Shown here piece after piece: positions 63,059-64,000 of a stretch of 64,000 nucleotides of DNA (the stretch's first letter is position 1; every line of letters starts with the position of its first letter). Below the pieces are notes generated by a model. The model did not search any database, was not told where the DNA came from, and was given only the letters and a program-made list of their open reading frames with translations. The stretch is from the NCBI RefSeq assembly GCF_027579695.1, contig NC_083587.1:59569238-59633237 (forward strand), in the 5' to 3' direction. This stretch comes from Neoarius graeffei. Its lineage: Eukaryota; Chordata; Actinopteri; Siluriformes; Ariidae. The translations under genes and the position numbers were made by a program.

Positions 63059-63915
63059 CAGTGTTTCTTAACTGGTGGGTCGCGACCGGAGGGGTCCCGG
63101 GTGGGTCATGGAGCTGTGGTGTAAAAAAAATGCTAATTCATTGATTCACTAAAAAAAAGTGCAACTTTTTTCTGCGACAATTTACAACTCTTATTTTGAT
63201 AGACGATTCCAGCTCCGTGTCATCTGTTGCCATAGACGCAGAATGTTTATGCGACATAACGTGCGTGCTAGTCATTTGAGCGGTGAACGACATGTCGAAA
63301 TGATGGTACGACCCCGAATATTTGAAATATGGATTTAGTTGTGTTGAGGACAAAATGGTACAGAAACCCATCTGTGTGGTATGTGGTGAGACACTTGCAC
63401 ATGAGAGCATGAAGCCGTTGAAACCGAAACGTCACCTGGACACAAAACACCCGATGGTCAAAGATAAACCAGTTGAGTATTTTGAAAGACGGCGCCAAGA
63501 ACTGAGGGCTTCGCAAATGCGGCTAACAGCAACATGCTCCACATAAGTGCAGGCACTCCGTGCGTCTTACCACGTAGCTCATCGGATAGCGAAGGCCAAG
63601 AAACCTCACACCATAGCAGAAGACCTCATCTTACCTGCTGCTATGGATATGGTCAGGGAGATGGTCAATGAAGCAGCGGCAAATAAGTTGAAGACAATAC
63701 CGCTATCGAATGATACTATAATTATACAGCATATAATGGCCATGCAGATGCAAACACAGGTATAATAATAATAATAATAATAATGTTATTATTACATATT
63801 ATGGTTATATTTTGAGAATTACATTAAATTGACTTGAACGCTAAAAAAATTGGGTCGCGACCTAATGACCATGGAAAATTGTGGGTCCCAAGACTGTTCC
63901 AGTTAAGAACCACTG
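63059..63915 (+). mobile_element. hAT-Charlie-like deletion derivative
   Basis: Ends CAGTGTTTCTTAACTGG and CCAGTTAAGAACCACTG, with the 8-bp duplication TTATAGAG at 63051-63058 and 63916-63923. It contains part of a ZBED-type transposase (below). 857 bp. Confidence 0.9.
63322..63765 (+). pseudogene. hAT-Charlie/ZBED transposase N-terminal fragment
   Basis: From 63322: KYGFSCVEDKMVQKPICVVC, then GETLAHESMKPLKPKRHLDT and KHPMVKDKP, a zinc finger CxxC...H...H typical of these transposases. A TAA at 63544 interrupts. The next stretch ([35 protein letters not shown]) continues the same protein. The catalytic RNase H-like domain and hAT dimerisation domain are deleted. Confidence 0.8.
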
Positions 63916-64000
63916 TTATAGAGGATTTCAGCCTACGTCATTGTTTCCATAGCGACAATATTTATGCCGCCATTTTGACGGTCACAAATATGGCGACTAC

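Overview
The window is vertebrate, almost certainly teleost, genomic DNA. It has intron-containing Notch-family and PBX-family genes, a dense load of fish-type DNA transposons (Tc1/mariner, hAT, Harbinger-like and Kolobok-like elements), Penelope-like fragments and many copies of a tRNA-derived SINE. The SINE resembles the family I associate with catfishes (Mermaid-like), so a siluriform is my best guess; this is inference from memory, not a search.

Left part (about 1.9-13.6 kb, + strand): a complete, phase-consistent 11-exon model for a Notch-family receptor of 774 residues. It has a signal-peptide exon joined directly to two Lin12/Notch repeats, then NOD and NODP (heterodimerisation) domains, one transmembrane helix, the conserved [10 protein letters not shown] stretch, a shortened ankyrin domain (first repeat plus the last three) and a short C-terminus without an obvious PEST region. 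No EGF-repeat exon is visible. The exon lengths sum to 2325 bases and all ten junctions keep phase, which argues for a functional, radically reduced receptor rather than a decayed pseudogene. Its neighbour is a pbx2-type gene, and NOTCH4 and PBX2 are neighbours in the mammalian MHC region, so a highly derived NOTCH4-like locus is the favoured interpretation.

Middle part (about 18.3-49.8 kb, - strand, convergent with the Notch-like gene): six exons of a pbx2-like TALE homeobox gene, from the PBC domain through an intact homeodomain to the stop codon. The 5' exons are not in the window and must lie beyond base 64000. The introns are packed with mobile DNA: a 4.5-kb DNA element with nested Penelope, MITE and hAT insertions, four Tc1-like copies if the 16.7-kb one is counted, two THAP-bearing TTAA elements, a solo LTR, and a 1.75-kb G-rich minisatellite made of units that each look like a 3' splice site on the pbx2 strand.

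Right part (49.8-64 kb): probable 5' intron or flank of pbx2. I found no exon there. It holds another Tc1 copy with a LINE inserted in it, SINEs, Harbinger-like MITEs, a THAP/second-ORF element, a hAT MITE and a deleted hAT-Charlie-like element, several with clean target-site duplications.
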